DNA of 64,000 bases from Solea solea (Eukaryota > Chordata > Actinopteri > Pleuronectiformes > Soleidae): NCBI RefSeq assembly GCF_958295425.1, contig NC_081137.1, positions 11,695,738-11,759,737 on the forward strand, in the 5' to 3' direction. The first letter of the stretch is position 1; each line of letters opens with the position of its first letter. Shown here piece after piece: positions 37,301 to 51,155 of this stretch. The position numbers and the translations under genes are program-made. The notes under the pieces were generated by a model. That model searched no databases. It was given only the letters and a program-made list of their open reading frames with translations, and was not told where the DNA came from.

Positions 37301-40300
37301 CTGTTGGGGTTTACTGGTCACACTCTGTTCTGTTATAGTCTGCAGTCTAACCATTAAACCGAATGGACATTCATTTCTATTTCAAAGTGACGCACTGCAG
37401 CTTTAATGTTCAAACAAACTCTTATTTTGTTTGCAGTCTCTGACAAATTACTGAGCAATTACTGAAAAGACTCCGAACTCCAGCTGTGATCTTCACTGGC
37501 AGACCATTAAAAATCAAAGCAGTGATGACCTTTTTATATGACACTGGGCCATAAAGATTTTCTCTGCTCGTCCCAACAATACAAATATAACACGGACTTG
37601 CTTTCAGGCACTGGTGCTGCTGCCGCTTTCCTCTCAATCCAATACCCTTTCTAACAAACTATGATCCCAGGTGGTTTCTACAAGCTCTTGTGCTCGTGTG
37701 TAAAGGTGGTTCACGGCTCATGGTACAGTAAAAAAGCATTAACCTCCACTGGCCTGCATTTGGCTTGAGAGAAAGCCTGAGAGTGGATGAGAGAACATTT
37801 TAACACCAGCCATTGAAAAAAAAAAAAAAAAAAGAGAGAGTCCAGTAAGAGCTTACATTAATTTTCTTAATTGATTCCCTCCAATAATAGTCACCCTCTA
37901 TTCCCAGAGCCATCAACATTATCATCAGTGCTGACACAGGAAATAGGAGATATGACTCTTCTACTTCATATTGGCAGAGCCTTAGGAGGCCCTGACAATG
38001 ACTGTCTCTCCCCCTCTCTCCCCCTCTCTCTCTCTCATAGAGTGACTCAGAGACAGCTCTTTGACACCATGACAGGACACTGTATATTGCGCTTCCTCCA
38101 TCCTATTACACCCTGTAGACTGCACTCACTGCTCCGTGTCCTTTAGTCCTTGAGTCTAGACTGAATATAACTGTTTAACGACTTGCAAAAATCAATGTTC
38201 ACTATTCATCTTTTAAAAGCAACCTGACAACAACATGTGTCCATTTGAATTCCATTCCACTGACAGCACCTAGTGCTTTTTCATGTTTTGGAAATCACTC
38301 AGCATGTTCGTCTACTTTGTCCATTTGTTTGCCGTTTGTATCTATTGTGTGCACATACAATAAATGCATCCACTTTTATATAATTTTTTTATAGATGGTG
38401 CAAAGAAACATAATCATCAAAGTAATGCAACCCAGACACACTGTAGAATTATGAGTCCCTCCCTCCCTGCGCATTAGGATTATTTGGAGGCAATTTAGTT
38501 AAGATTTAGTTAATATGGTGCAGAGTCCAAAACAACATTTCCGATTAATTAACCATTCTTTGTTCTTTACAAATTAATCCTCAAGTTCTGATTAAAAAAA
38601 ATAACAGTGATTCTGCACAGGTACAGCAAAAAGAGATGCTTGTTATCATGTAGTTTAATCAGTTAGCAAAATATTGTATTGGTTGGGCTTGTTGTGTGCT
38701 TTTGGGCAAATTCCATTATTAATAGTCAGAGTGTGCTCAAAGTTAATCATCAAGATCTGAAAATAAATCTGCTATTTAAAAAACATAGGCCCATAATCCC
38801 ATGTCTTGGTTTTACCACTAACCCTTGCCCAAAGTGGTTAAGATCTACTTCTACAAAACGAGACATCCACTTCACAAGAATTGGAACATCCTACGCCTAC
38901 ATGTGACCACAGTACATGGAGGAGTAAGTTGTGGGAGTGAAATGGGATTGGGACACAGACATCTGCTTTTATCCATGTTGTTACACCCATTATTACCCAC
39001 CCTGGTGTTCTGGATCTGAAGGCTTCCATGGTCCAGCAGAGAAAACCGCGGGTCCTTTCCAAGCAGACTGGCCCCATTCTTCCGCCAGGAAACAGTCGGC
39101 TCCGGGTCCCCAGATGCCTGACACCTGAGAAGAGTCACACCTCCTAGCGCCTGCGTTTGGTTGGATGGGCCCTGCCGGATGATGGGTGGTGGGCGGTCCT
39201 TCAGGGCTGAGGATAATAATCAAGGCGCAAGTGTCAGAGTCAAATTCCTGTAGCGGTATAGTTTTGATGTCATTGTTTTGGCATGAAAAAAGCACATGAC
39301 CTTATCACAAGGTGTTAATTTGCGATTGCAGTTATTGCATGAGCGATTGCAGGCTCAGTACGGTAGGGCTCACTTGGATGGATTTGTTGTGAAAGAAATG
39401 GTTTTGTGAGCCTTTTCCACAGTAGGACAAGAGTGCTCACGGCACTGCATCACACCTTTGAGCTTTAATTACTAGGTGAGGATTAACAATGCTTCACCCA
39501 TAGTGCTAATTACCGTACCTTCCTGTAACACCTCTCAACACATTCATGCCTGTCCTCTCTTTACACTCTGACTCACAGCTGCACCTCCTTCCTCTTGGCA
39601 TCCCCTCCCCACACAAAACCAAACTCCAAATTAGCATGCCAAGGACAACAACAATGCGTCTTTTTTTTAAAGGTTTTTAAAGCATGTTATATCATTCAGA
39701 AAACAGCATGTGCACTCAGCCTTGGTCATTTTTCAAGTGTTGAATCTCTCTAGGCTTTGCCACTAACCCTTGTACTTTTAATTTCCTCATTGCTCCTCTC
39801 CACTGATATCAGACAAGTCTCCATTCACTCATCACACCTCTATCAGCACGATAGGAAATATACAACTGCAGGACAATAGGAGATAAGTTCGGTACAGCTG
39901 GGTGCTGTACCACGACATACACCATTTTTTATAGCAATTGACTTGTTTATGAACTCGGGGTGGAAAATCTTTAGGCACCTCACAATTCAGTTTGAGCCAA
40001 TTAAAGTCAACAATTACAATTCTGGAGCAATTTATTAAATAGTTGTATTTACTTCCATTGGCAATACAAAATGGAATAAAATATTTCAAGAAACAAAAAT
40101 ACTGTATAAATCATTTGCGATGAAAAGTCTTCCAGTTATGGCTGTTTTATAGTCAATTCATAATCATCCAAGAGAGAAGCGTGAAGCGTGAGGAAAATAG
40201 ATGATTACTCCCATCTCTGTTGTGAAGATCATCTTGATCAGGGATAGTTAACCCAAAAAGTCCAGATAGACTATAGTCCTATAGAGTTTTAACCTTTTTA

Positions 40301-43300
40301 ATGTTTTAATGTTTTTTTTTTTAATTAAATGGATTATCAATAAGCACTTATAAAAAAATAATTCTTGTCTCATGTCAGGTGAAAACTAAAACTGGTCGAC
40401 ATAACAAAACTATGTAAATAAAAAAAAAGCACATTAGATGCACAGGAATTGAATCCTGAAAGCAAGTGCTTCTTTTCAGGATTTAAACAAAAAGGGTAAA
40501 TGAATTAAGTGAATACAATTAATTAAAAATACATTAACCTTTAGTGAACTGAGAAGTCAATGCTTTGCTTTTGATTAAATCTTTGTGCGGTCCACATTTC
40601 TCTTTTGCGATCAGTGCATGTGAAGTAACTTTTCTCATATCATCGCTTTATTCTTCCATTCATCTGGAGTGTGTGTCTACTCACAGAACAGTGGAGATGC
40701 TCATCTGAATTCCGGTATATGACTGGCTGAACGATGTCATGTGACCATTTCAAGTGGGTGTAAATGGTCTGTTCAATAGTTCCTGGACCTCTGGTGCTGC
40801 AAAGACTAGGAAAGTTGTGCCAGTTGCCATCAAAATATGGCAGTTGTCACTAACCTATGGAAATATTTCTGACCTCTGTGCTAGACTTTGTTACGAAGAT
40901 ATATGTCTTTCTTCATAACACTGTGACTGATACACTGACTAACATATCATTTTTGGAGAAGACATTATTATATACAGCTATATCCCAAGCAATCCTGGAG
41001 CAAACACCAGCATTATATTGCTGTTCCTGATTTAGCTCCAGTCCAGTAAGATATAATCACTCTTTTCATCCTTAGTGACATAGGGAATAATAAAAAACAC
41101 AAAATGTGCTTTTCCATCAAGCATCTCAGCAGCAGTCACCATTAGCCTCCAGGCCTCCTCTGTGTCTGTGGAAAGCAGCCAGACAAGTTCAAGTTCATGC
41201 ACAAATCTATCGCTTATCAACTTCTCACCCCACTGTAAGGCTTGAAATACGGCTTTTAACGCTCTGTCGGTTGCTGCTGTTTGGAGAGCAGCACCTGTGC
41301 TAATTTCCAATTCACTGCAGTTACAATAGATTGAAACACTGACCCAGTTCCATGTCCACATAAAATTGTCAGACCTCGTCTGTACGGCATCTCATCTGTC
41401 TGTGTAAATGTATGCTAAGCAGCCGGCAAACATCTTTCAGCTGAATACGTGGCCTTTGTTCGAGGCTTCACACACACTTGGCAGCCAGAGTGTATAAAGT
41501 GCACAACTCCTGTACTTTTGCACAAAGAGGACAATCAAAGTTGCAGCAAGTGCCATTGTTTCAAATCTAAATGGATGATTAATGAATGTGTCTGTCACAC
41601 AATAGATTGCTTTCATCCACTGGAGGACCCTCTTGAATATGACAACTCTTAAAAGGTATAGTTCAGGTTTTTTTTCTTCCAGTTGTGGTTATATGAGGTA
41701 CTGACATACAATCAGCACTGTTCATGGCCCCTGCTCCAGATATCCTCTAAGGCTTAGGCTTGTTCTCAGTGAAAACATGGCTGATTTTAGCCACTAACCT
41801 AATAAAACCTGTGCCTACTTGTCATGTATCTCAAGGGTCACACGGTGGAGTAGTGGTTAGCACTCTCGCCTTGCAGCGAGAAGACCCGGGTTGAAACTCG
41901 AACCCGGTTGGAACAAAGGCCTTTCTGCATGGAGTTTGCATGTTTGTGCGTGGGTTCTCTCCGGCTTCCTCCCACAGTCCAAAAACATGAGATGTGGGGA
42001 TTAGGTAAATTGGTCACTCTATATTGACCGTGAGTGTGAGAGTGAATGGTTGTTTGTCTCTACCCTGGCGAACTGTCCAGGGTGTACCCCGCCTATCGCC
42101 CGATGTAGCTGAGATTGGCACAGCACCCCCCGCGACCCTCTGGTGGAGGACAAAGCGGTAGATGATGACTGACTGACTGACTGACTTTATCTCAACCTTA
42201 GACAGCATTTTTGGTCTGGAAACTAAGGTTTGTGGACCGCTCACTCTAGCTGCTGGTCTACAACAAACACTGAAGTAACAAAATAAGACATGTCAACTTA
42301 CTGAAGGAGGCAGGGGTGGATCAATAACTGTGCTGTGTTGTAAAATCACACAGTGTCTCTATGGACTTAGGTTTACAAAGGTGACACAACCCAGTTTCCA
42401 GGCGAAAAAGACTGTTTAACAGCCAGATAAAGTCTTTATACATAAGTCTTTATATAAGAAGGTCGCCACTTTGGATCCTGGTTCGACCCGTGTGGAGTTT
42501 GCGTGTTCTCTCCGTGTGTGGATTTTCTCCGGGTTCTCCAGTTACCTCCCACAGTCCAAAAACATGCAGAGCTTAGTTGGACACTCCAAACTGACCGTGG
42601 GTGTGAATGTGTGAGTGGATGATTGTTCGTCTGTGTGTTTGCCCTGCGATGGACTGGTGACCTGTCCAGGGTGTGACCCCGTCTTTCACCTTATGCCAGT
42701 TGGGATTGGCTCCAGCTCCCTGTGACCCCCATGTGGAGAATAAAGCAGTAGAAAAAAAAAATATGAATGAGTAAATTATTTTGACCCTGGTGGCAGCCAT
42801 GTTTTTCAGCGACAGCAAGAGTCTGTGTTTCAAACTGGTTCTCAGTGCACAGGGACTGTGCCAGGGCTACGCTGAGCACAGATCAGTCAGTATCTTATGC
42901 AACCAAAATCGGAACTGTACCTTTAAGTGATGATAAAGACCACTTTGTACAAATCCTTTGTAGGCAACTCCCATCGTTTGTGCTCTACACCAAACATTTG
43001 GACGTTGATCCATCTCCTCTGAAGGACGGAGCGGGAGTCATTTCCTCTCCAAAAACACTTCAACAGATGTAAATTTAATAATGTGTGGAAGAAAAAGCCA
43101 AGAAACAAATGGAGAGAAGGGCATAAACAGCTCCCAGCTGGCAGAGGCTCAGCACTTAATGCCGACATTAAGGCATTTGTCAAAAAAAAAAAAGAAAAAA
43201 AAAAGTCCAAAGCGTCTCTCGATCAAGGAGACAGTTTTATTTCACATAGTTTCAGTCTTTTCAGGCCTTTCACATCTACCACAGTGAGGTGATAATACAA

Positions 43301-46300
43301 GGATGACTGTGGGTGTCTGGCTTTAACATACAGAGGCTTCTTCACCTCTATACATGTGGGCAGACAAGTAGCCTGTGATATAATCATACTCCACTCCTTT
43401 ACCAATAAGAAAATAAATGCAGTATCGTCTACCTACATACACTAACTATGTGGAAAAAAACCTCTATATAACAGGTGAAGTACTGCTGAAATTAGCAATC
43501 ATGCAATAGTGATATACATGATATACTTGCTGTATAACTAAGTGTTATTGTATTCACCATGGCTGTCTGTCCTAGCCTGCATCAGTTTAGAGTATCTTGA
43601 GAAACTCACTTGATTGTTCCACAAGATAAAATACTCAAATGAACAGTAGGGGGAGTGCAGAGGGAGTATAGACCCTGCCATAACACCACTTAATGACAAC
43701 TTTGTTGTCTGAAATGCTGTTTTTTTTTCTTTCTTTTCAAAGTAACCACAAATGAACCTGAATCAAAATGTTGTTTTGCTTACAAAATGCTCATTCAGCA
43801 GCTCTGTATGGCCTGAGTTCTGCGGGCGTACACACCTGCTAGTGCAATTCTCGAGTCACATGACGGTAAGTATGTTCACTGTGAATCCGGATGTTTATGC
43901 AAATGAGTGGCTGAATAGCAATTACATCTCCGCCCCGAATGCTGTGCATGTGCACTTTCCCGATGCATAATAACGCGGAATGTATCAATGGTATTAACTG
44001 TAATCATATGCTAATAACATCTATTTTTAGCACACACTGGTGCTTTTAGAATCCATTACTTTAAAAAAAAGAAAAAGTTGCCCCATTATATTATTGAAGT
44101 GACCGTGTGAGTGCGTGTCCAGTCTTACCATCTGCTACCTCAAGCTGGGCCTTGGTCATGATGCTGCCGGCCACAGTGAGGGCCTGGCAGATATAATACC
44201 CTGCGTCAGAGCGTTGCACAGATGAAATGGTCAACTCTCCATTCACAGACACAGAAATGCGACTGTCACCCTGTGTTGGCTGGTTTGGAAACAGGAGGTC
44301 CTATAGGGAGTGAAAGTGGAAAATTAGTATCATGGGACTTTTTTTTGCATTTTGGAAAGTGGAAGTTGAAACTAAGGTTTGTTTTTTTATCTTTTGTATT
44401 GTTTAGCATATTTGTGAGAACTCCATGGTCACCCTCACCAATGTCTTTCTTGATAATACATAACTCGCCTTACCAAATTTAATGTTGACTGTGTTAAAAT
44501 GTTCTCAAGGGGGAAAGACTCGATTGGATTTTGCCTTTACGGGTTAACTTTGCTAAAAATCACTTTTTGTATTCATAATAAAAAAAAAAAAATGCTGTCC
44601 AATTCACTTAAAAAAGTGGGTCAGTGTCTCTTTCCTACGAAGCCTGAATGGCAGTTTACCCCCCGAGTGATAATCCTGCTGTGATAACCTGCAGTCATGC
44701 TCATGAAATAGAAGCATCAGCGTTGGCTGTTTCTACACCCCAGGCAGACAAGCTGATGGGCAGCAAAGGACATTAGCCCGCTTTCATTATGTCTAATGAC
44801 TCTAATGCAGCACATGACATTGTTGCTTGCTAAGTGATTTGGCTGGTCAGGCTGGCGTAGATTGATGATAAATGACCACTTCATCTGTATGTGGAGCAGA
44901 ATCGTATTCTACCGTCCCCGAGTTTGATCCTTTTAGTCAGAGCCTTGCCCACCTTTTTTTTTTTTTTTTTTTTCTATTTCACATATTTTACATTTGATAT
45001 GCAGGAACCATCTGTACTAAGAGGAAATAATCAGTTCACCAGCATGCACCCGCAAACAATCGGCATCCTCACCTGGCTGCCCTCTTGTTGCCAGAAGACA
45101 GTGGGCTGAGGTTTGCCCCTGGTCTCGCAGGGAAACTTGGCTGTCCGTCCTTGAGCCACAATCTGGTCACGGGGTCGCACCACAAACTGGGGCGCCTCTG
45201 AGGTTAAAGGTAAAGCAAACAACAACACAATAGCAACATATCCCCAGAAAGTGCTAAGTGTGCGCAGTAGAACTGCTGTAGAAGACATTTGGCCCGAAGG
45301 TCTTGCTTCAAGCTAAAAGGTTCATGCAGTAGGACTTTTTCTTTTAAAGGATCTAGTTTTTTGACTACGCCACTAACACAAGACATTCATCCAGCTGCCA
45401 GAACATCAGAATGAATGAACTAACCAGGTAATTAACATTAATTCCTTATTTTTTTTACTACAGAAATATCTGGACTACGGTGTCGCATCCATATCTGTGC
45501 AAAAGTGTATCATCCATATCTGGACTCCCATCTGGGGAAAAAGGTGACTAAGAGACTAGCAGGGGAGGTCAGGGGTTGATAGTAAACAATGTAGATGTCC
45601 AGAATTCAATGAGTGTGTTTGTGAAATGCCTCAACAGCGCATGCATACTGGAAGTGTGTGATCGACAACCGAACACGACGCATGCACAATGGCATCAGCT
45701 CTTTACTTACCGACGGGACGAGCTGGTGACACAACAATGGTGTGGGTGAGATTAACACACAAGACACAGAGAGAGGGGACAGCAGAGGAGTAGTGTACAG
45801 GGACAGGAAAAGAAAAGAATGAAAATCAGAAATGAAATGAATGGAGTCGGATTTGCATCCATGAAGTTCAAAAAGAGAGACGGGTAAAGCGCAGTTATCA
45901 ATGGAGGTGACGGCACTGGCCTCAAGAAAAGTGGCTTTGTGGCAACAGTTAGAGGAGGGGAAAGAAAATGATGCCAAAAACCACTCGGACCATTTATATG
46001 TAGCACTAAAGCGTATCATAAAAATACATTCAAATCAAATACATTAAACATTAGATTAAATTACTGCACAAAATGTACATCACATTAACTGGAAGTTTGA
46101 AAACTGCTACCTGCCCTGCACCAAAGCCCATAGAGGAAATCTGCATTTTTAGCTCAGGGGATTAATGGCAATGCTGTTTGACTGCTGCCTCATTTTTTTA
46201 AGATTGTGTCAATCAGGTCAAAGGTTTCAAAGACCAAAGTGTCAAAAATAACACATTTCAAGTGGTGGATCAACAACTCTTGTGTGTGTTGACGTAAAAT

Positions 46301-47035
46301 GACTGATTTACTGGAATTTGGTGCAGGGTGTGACCATTTTACAAAGTGACAACATCTTCAGTTTCCAGATGGCTAACAAACAGTGGGTGGTGAACATATT
46401 ATTATGATATAATAGATTTAAGCAAGGGCACATTTTACGAGTTGAGCCTTTCGTTAAGTGGTTAAAATCTGATTGCTTTGAATCTCGCTGGCAGCCATGT
46501 TTTCAGAGGGATAGGGGCTGTATAATCACGCTGCCTTACAGATGCCTCACTACTCACATCTGTTGAACTGTGCCAATATTATTGCTTATATCGTTTTATT
46601 CGTAAGTCCAAAATGTGCTTGACATGATGTGTGTCATACAAAATATGACTCAATTCCAACACACTTCTTTAAACCTTGTATGTGTGACCATTAATGAAAT
46701 AATAATAATAACAATAATAATAATAATAATAATAATTACAATAATAAAAAGAGCGAGAGGGACATACTTTATATATATATATATACATATTTATGACATG
46801 TGTATATTAACAAATAAGTCCTTTATCAGTCCCGCAGGGGAAATTCCTTCTCTGCATTTAACCCATCCTCTACTAGAAACCTTCCTAAAATTAGGAGCAG
46901 CGGGCAGCTACTGAGCAGAGCCCGGGGAGCAATGGAGGTTAGGTACCTTGCTCAGGGGTACCTCAGCCCTTTTTTGACCTGGTGGGGACTGGAACTGGCA
47001 AACCCCGGTTAAAAGCCACGTTCTCTTTCCATATT

Positions 47036-47095
<60 letters not shown>

Positions 47096-50000
47096 CACAA
47101 TACCAAGTCTTCCGATGAAATAATTCCACATATTGATGTGGTGTAAATACAGAGTGAGTGTGCTGGATGGAGGATAAGACCCCCAGGAGAGCTCATAACA
47201 GTTCACTTAAAACTGCTTGGATTGTTCATATCTGGAGCCTAGCTGGAGATCTGGAGCAATCAACCACATCAGCCCCGTTATATGAAAGAAAAGCTGAGGC
47301 GAGGCCCAGCGTTTCAGCAGGGGGGCAATAACACTCGTAAAGTGGGCAATAAAGGACTGATTGTCCTGCGGCCTGTGCTGCGAGATACAAAATACATCAC
47401 GGACGGGTTATGAGCTTCAACAGTAGTGAGTCCACAAGGAAGGTACCCACCTCTGATAGTGAGGTAGGCAGAGGCCTCCACTTTACCCACGCGGTTCTCG
47501 GCTAGACAGGTGAAGGTTCCCTGATCACTGACTGATGCTTTCTTTATCCTCAGCAAGAAGTCCTCTTTTTCATATCGGATGTCATACCTGGTGACGGAGA
47601 GGAAGAGTGACGTCAAGTCAGGTGACGGATGATGTCAAAAGTCACAGATCAGAGATCTGTATATGTTTTTGTTTTTTTTTATGTATTCCACCATTCATAT
47701 TTCTCACTTTGTTAAAACTCCAGCATGTGACATATAGTAATTTGTGTTATTATGCTGCCTCTGTCAAGCAAGGCTATTAGACCTGATTGAGGGAGAGTTT
47801 GTGCATATACACCAGCAGTGCAGGGGCGGGCCGGGACAAGAAGAATTTATTTCCTCAAACTGCTGAAAGAGCAGATTTGAAGCAGTAGAATTCACTTCTG
47901 TGTTTTCAGTCATACTTCATCCTGTTTGGAGTTGTCTGTCACTTCCTGTGTGCAGAGTGGGGGGTGTCTCGGGGTGACACGACATCCTAACACTGCTACA
48001 CTGAGAAAAACAGACATTATTTTGTTTTTTTTAAAGTTGTATTTCAATTAATTAAGTAAATTCATTTCATCGAATGAATTGCTGTACATGCCAATAAAAT
48101 AACAATGAAGCAAGAGAATAAAAAAACATGAACAGCAGATTCAAAATTGGAACAACACAAAAACACAATCAGAGAAGAATAACAATATGGACGTTTAGAG
48201 TAATATAGGAGAGGAGCGAAGGAGAGGCACGGGAAAAAAAGGAAAAAGACAACTGTATAATGCAGCATTACAGATGCAAGCTGCCATGAAACACAGCAAG
48301 AGAAGTGAAGTGAGAGGAGATGGAGAGAAAGGAGAAGGAAACGAGCTGGAACACATACAGCTAAAGATTTGAAAACAATCAGAAAGGAGAATCCACTAGA
48401 TTAGATTAGATTAGATTGATCACACTGGGGAAATGAATTTGTTTCAGCAGCAAAGTAGTCAGAGATAGACAGGTGACAAGTACTACGATTAGAATAAGAA
48501 ATAAAACAACATAAAAATATGAATATGAAAACACAACTCCGTATAAGGACTATAATTAGCAATGAAATAATAATGTGAACAAGAGGACAAATGAAAGAAA
48601 AATCTAACAAACAAAAAAATGTAAGGAATTTGAATGATGAATTTGATGAAGAAATTGACATAATATACACAATATATGCACCTATGGAAAGTAAACATGA
48701 AACAAACACATGCATTGAATCAAGGACGCAGTGTTTTTTCTGTCCTATGCTTTTATAAAGGTGTCATTTTTGAGAGAATAAAGACAGACTTTCTAAGGCA
48801 ATTAAGACTCTGCTGCACACACACAGAAAAAAAGGGGGGGGGGGGGGGAGCAATTATGCTGAGATGAAGGAACGGCAAAATGAAAGGTGCTTTCAGCTGG
48901 AACCCTGACTGTTCCACTATTTCAATATTTATAAAGACGCACCACCCACTGCGTTGTGGGCCGTGCGTGGGAGAGAGACAGCAGAAAGACAAGGAGGGAC
49001 GGAAAAAACAGTCTGAGTGTGTGGGTGTGGCTCAGTCTGTCAAACTGGATTTGACGAATGAGGCAGGTCAGAAAGGAATGACTTATTCAGAGAGATGTTT
49101 CCGTGCATTGTTGTGTTACCAGCAGCAGCAGCAGAAGAGCACTGAGGCCCTATCCATGCGTGCAGACGTTCTCATTGTTTCAGGAAATGGCTTCATCCAC
49201 ACGGAAGCCCCCCCCCAAATGACTCTAAATACCGTAGTACACACATGTCACATGCCGTAGGTGGCGCTGCTTCAAATGCAAGAGCGGGGTTTGGAGATTT
49301 TCCCACTCTGGGACACGTTTTCAAGTAAATGCTCTTCATGGCTCCCAACACACTGTACGTAAGCGGATTCACCTCGACTCATTTCCGCGTGGACGTGCAG
49401 TAGTGGTGCATTTAGTGGAAGAGAAACAACTCGGTGACCAGAGGGAGCTACACACACTGAATGAGTTTATGGGAGCAAGGAGTTGGGTTCTCCATCTCTT
49501 GGGTCCCTTTTGGTGTGAGAGATGCTGTGAAATTGTCCAGCCAGCCATACTGATTCAGAGATGGAAGACAAGTCAGGCAGAGAAATGGCACGGGGTGGGG
49601 GTGGGGGGGAGGAATAGATGTTCCAAAGTGTATTGGGCAGAATATCGATGATTGTTGTGGCTTCTGTCCAGAGTCTGGTGAGGACTCATTCACAGCACAT
49701 CGGTGACCCAGATACAGACTTCCCCAGGAGGCCGACGGGTTCAGGAAGAGAATGGAAAGAAAAGGAATGAGGAAAGAGAGGCGAGACAAGACTGAAAGTA
49801 GGACATGTTTCTGCGGAGTCAAGGGCCACTGAGGTAGAGGGCGCAACGCGGGTAACAGCCACACTGCTGGGCACAGAGTGTCTACACTCCCCAGCTACTT
49901 TATTAGGTAAAACATTTAAGCAACAGCATGTTAGCTGAGTCATGTTGTGCGCTGCCTATTTCTTCTTAACCCTTACGTTACCGTCCTGTCATCACCGGCA

Positions 50001-51120
50001 GGATTTGGCATGCATACTTCTCATTCCCGTAACTCCTCGACCGTTTGGGTTATCTAGCGGTAGAAGACAACTATCACCAGCGCATCATACGTTTGTGACG
50101 TATTGTAATTCCTAAGCCGTTAAATAACTGCCAGATATCGAAAGGCAAGGCAAGTTTATTTGTATAGCACTATTCTTACACAGGATAAGTAATCTTGGAA
50201 AAAGGAGCAGAAAGGGGCAGAAGCACTCACTCATTGAACATTTTCTGCCATACAATCAAAATAAATCCAGGTGGCCTTATTATCATGATGGCCAAAATAG
50301 CTTGAAATGACTAACAAATGTGTTGTTTGAAAGGTCTTAAATGACTGTATCATGACTGATATTGGCAGATACTCAAATTGGTGATATTGGTATCAGTATT
50401 GGACACAAAAAAAAAGTGATACTGTGCCATCCCTGGCAATTCCTGGCTCTATTCTTTCTGACACAGAGAACAATTTTACAATTTTATTTAAGTACGGGCA
50501 CTTCTCAGAAGATACCGGTACTCTGTTAAGTCTATTGCACTCACTTATCTGTCCATCCAGGGTGTAAACGTGACATTCACGCAATCACGCGAGAGTCTAG
50601 TGGTCAGGTATGTACCATATACTGAAGGTAAACAAATGCACAATGCGCATTGGGTCTGTGTGTGCTGTCTGCGGAGTATATAACTACATGAAATATGAAG
50701 GTTATATTTATTTTTTTTCTTCAGAAACATGACTATTGTGGTCAAGTGCACTAAAACTTAATTTTTAGAGGTTTATTTGAAAAGGTTTCCTGTGTTTAAC
50801 ATTTACTATATACATTATTTTTTTCAAATAATGCTCTCAGCTCCCTTCCTGGCATTTTTTTTCAAAATCAAGCATTGGGTGGAGTCAGAAGAGGGGATTT
50901 CGTTATTCTTTAAATAGAGTTTTATTGAAATTTGGCAACTGAGTCAGGATGATCGACCTATTTCATCAGATGGCAGAAAAAGGGAAATATTTGCATCATG
51001 TACTGTATCAGCAATCAGCTGTATGGATGAAACAGCAAAAGACCACACCAGGTGCCACTTTATTAGGTGTATTCTCCATCTGAGAATATACTGTGATATA
51101 AACTTTTCAGTATTTTCAGT

Positions 51121-51155
<35 letters not shown>

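Larger units (their letters stand above)
39207..44128 (-). other. robo2: robo2 intron 6-7 (4.9 kb)
   Basis: Contains a dispersed repeat at about 41652-41820, two SINE-like elements (41829, 42458), a foldback repeat split by the second of them, and a repeat-free block at 43790-43985. No exon found. Confidence 0.6.
45198..47450 (-). other. robo2: robo2 intron 4-5
   Basis: Holds a foldback repeat (46088-46560), an (AAT)n tract (46700-46746), a dispersed repeat (46805-47015) and an (AT)n tract (47039-47091). No exon found. Confidence 0.6.

Noticed and set aside
47039..47206. Short reading frames of YIYIYI type at AT tracts (also 25484-25580)
   Set aside because: Pure (TA)n translation.
48833..48849. 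Poly-G run as a regulatory feature
   Set aside because: A simple homopolymer next to an A run, with no transcript-strand G-run structure.
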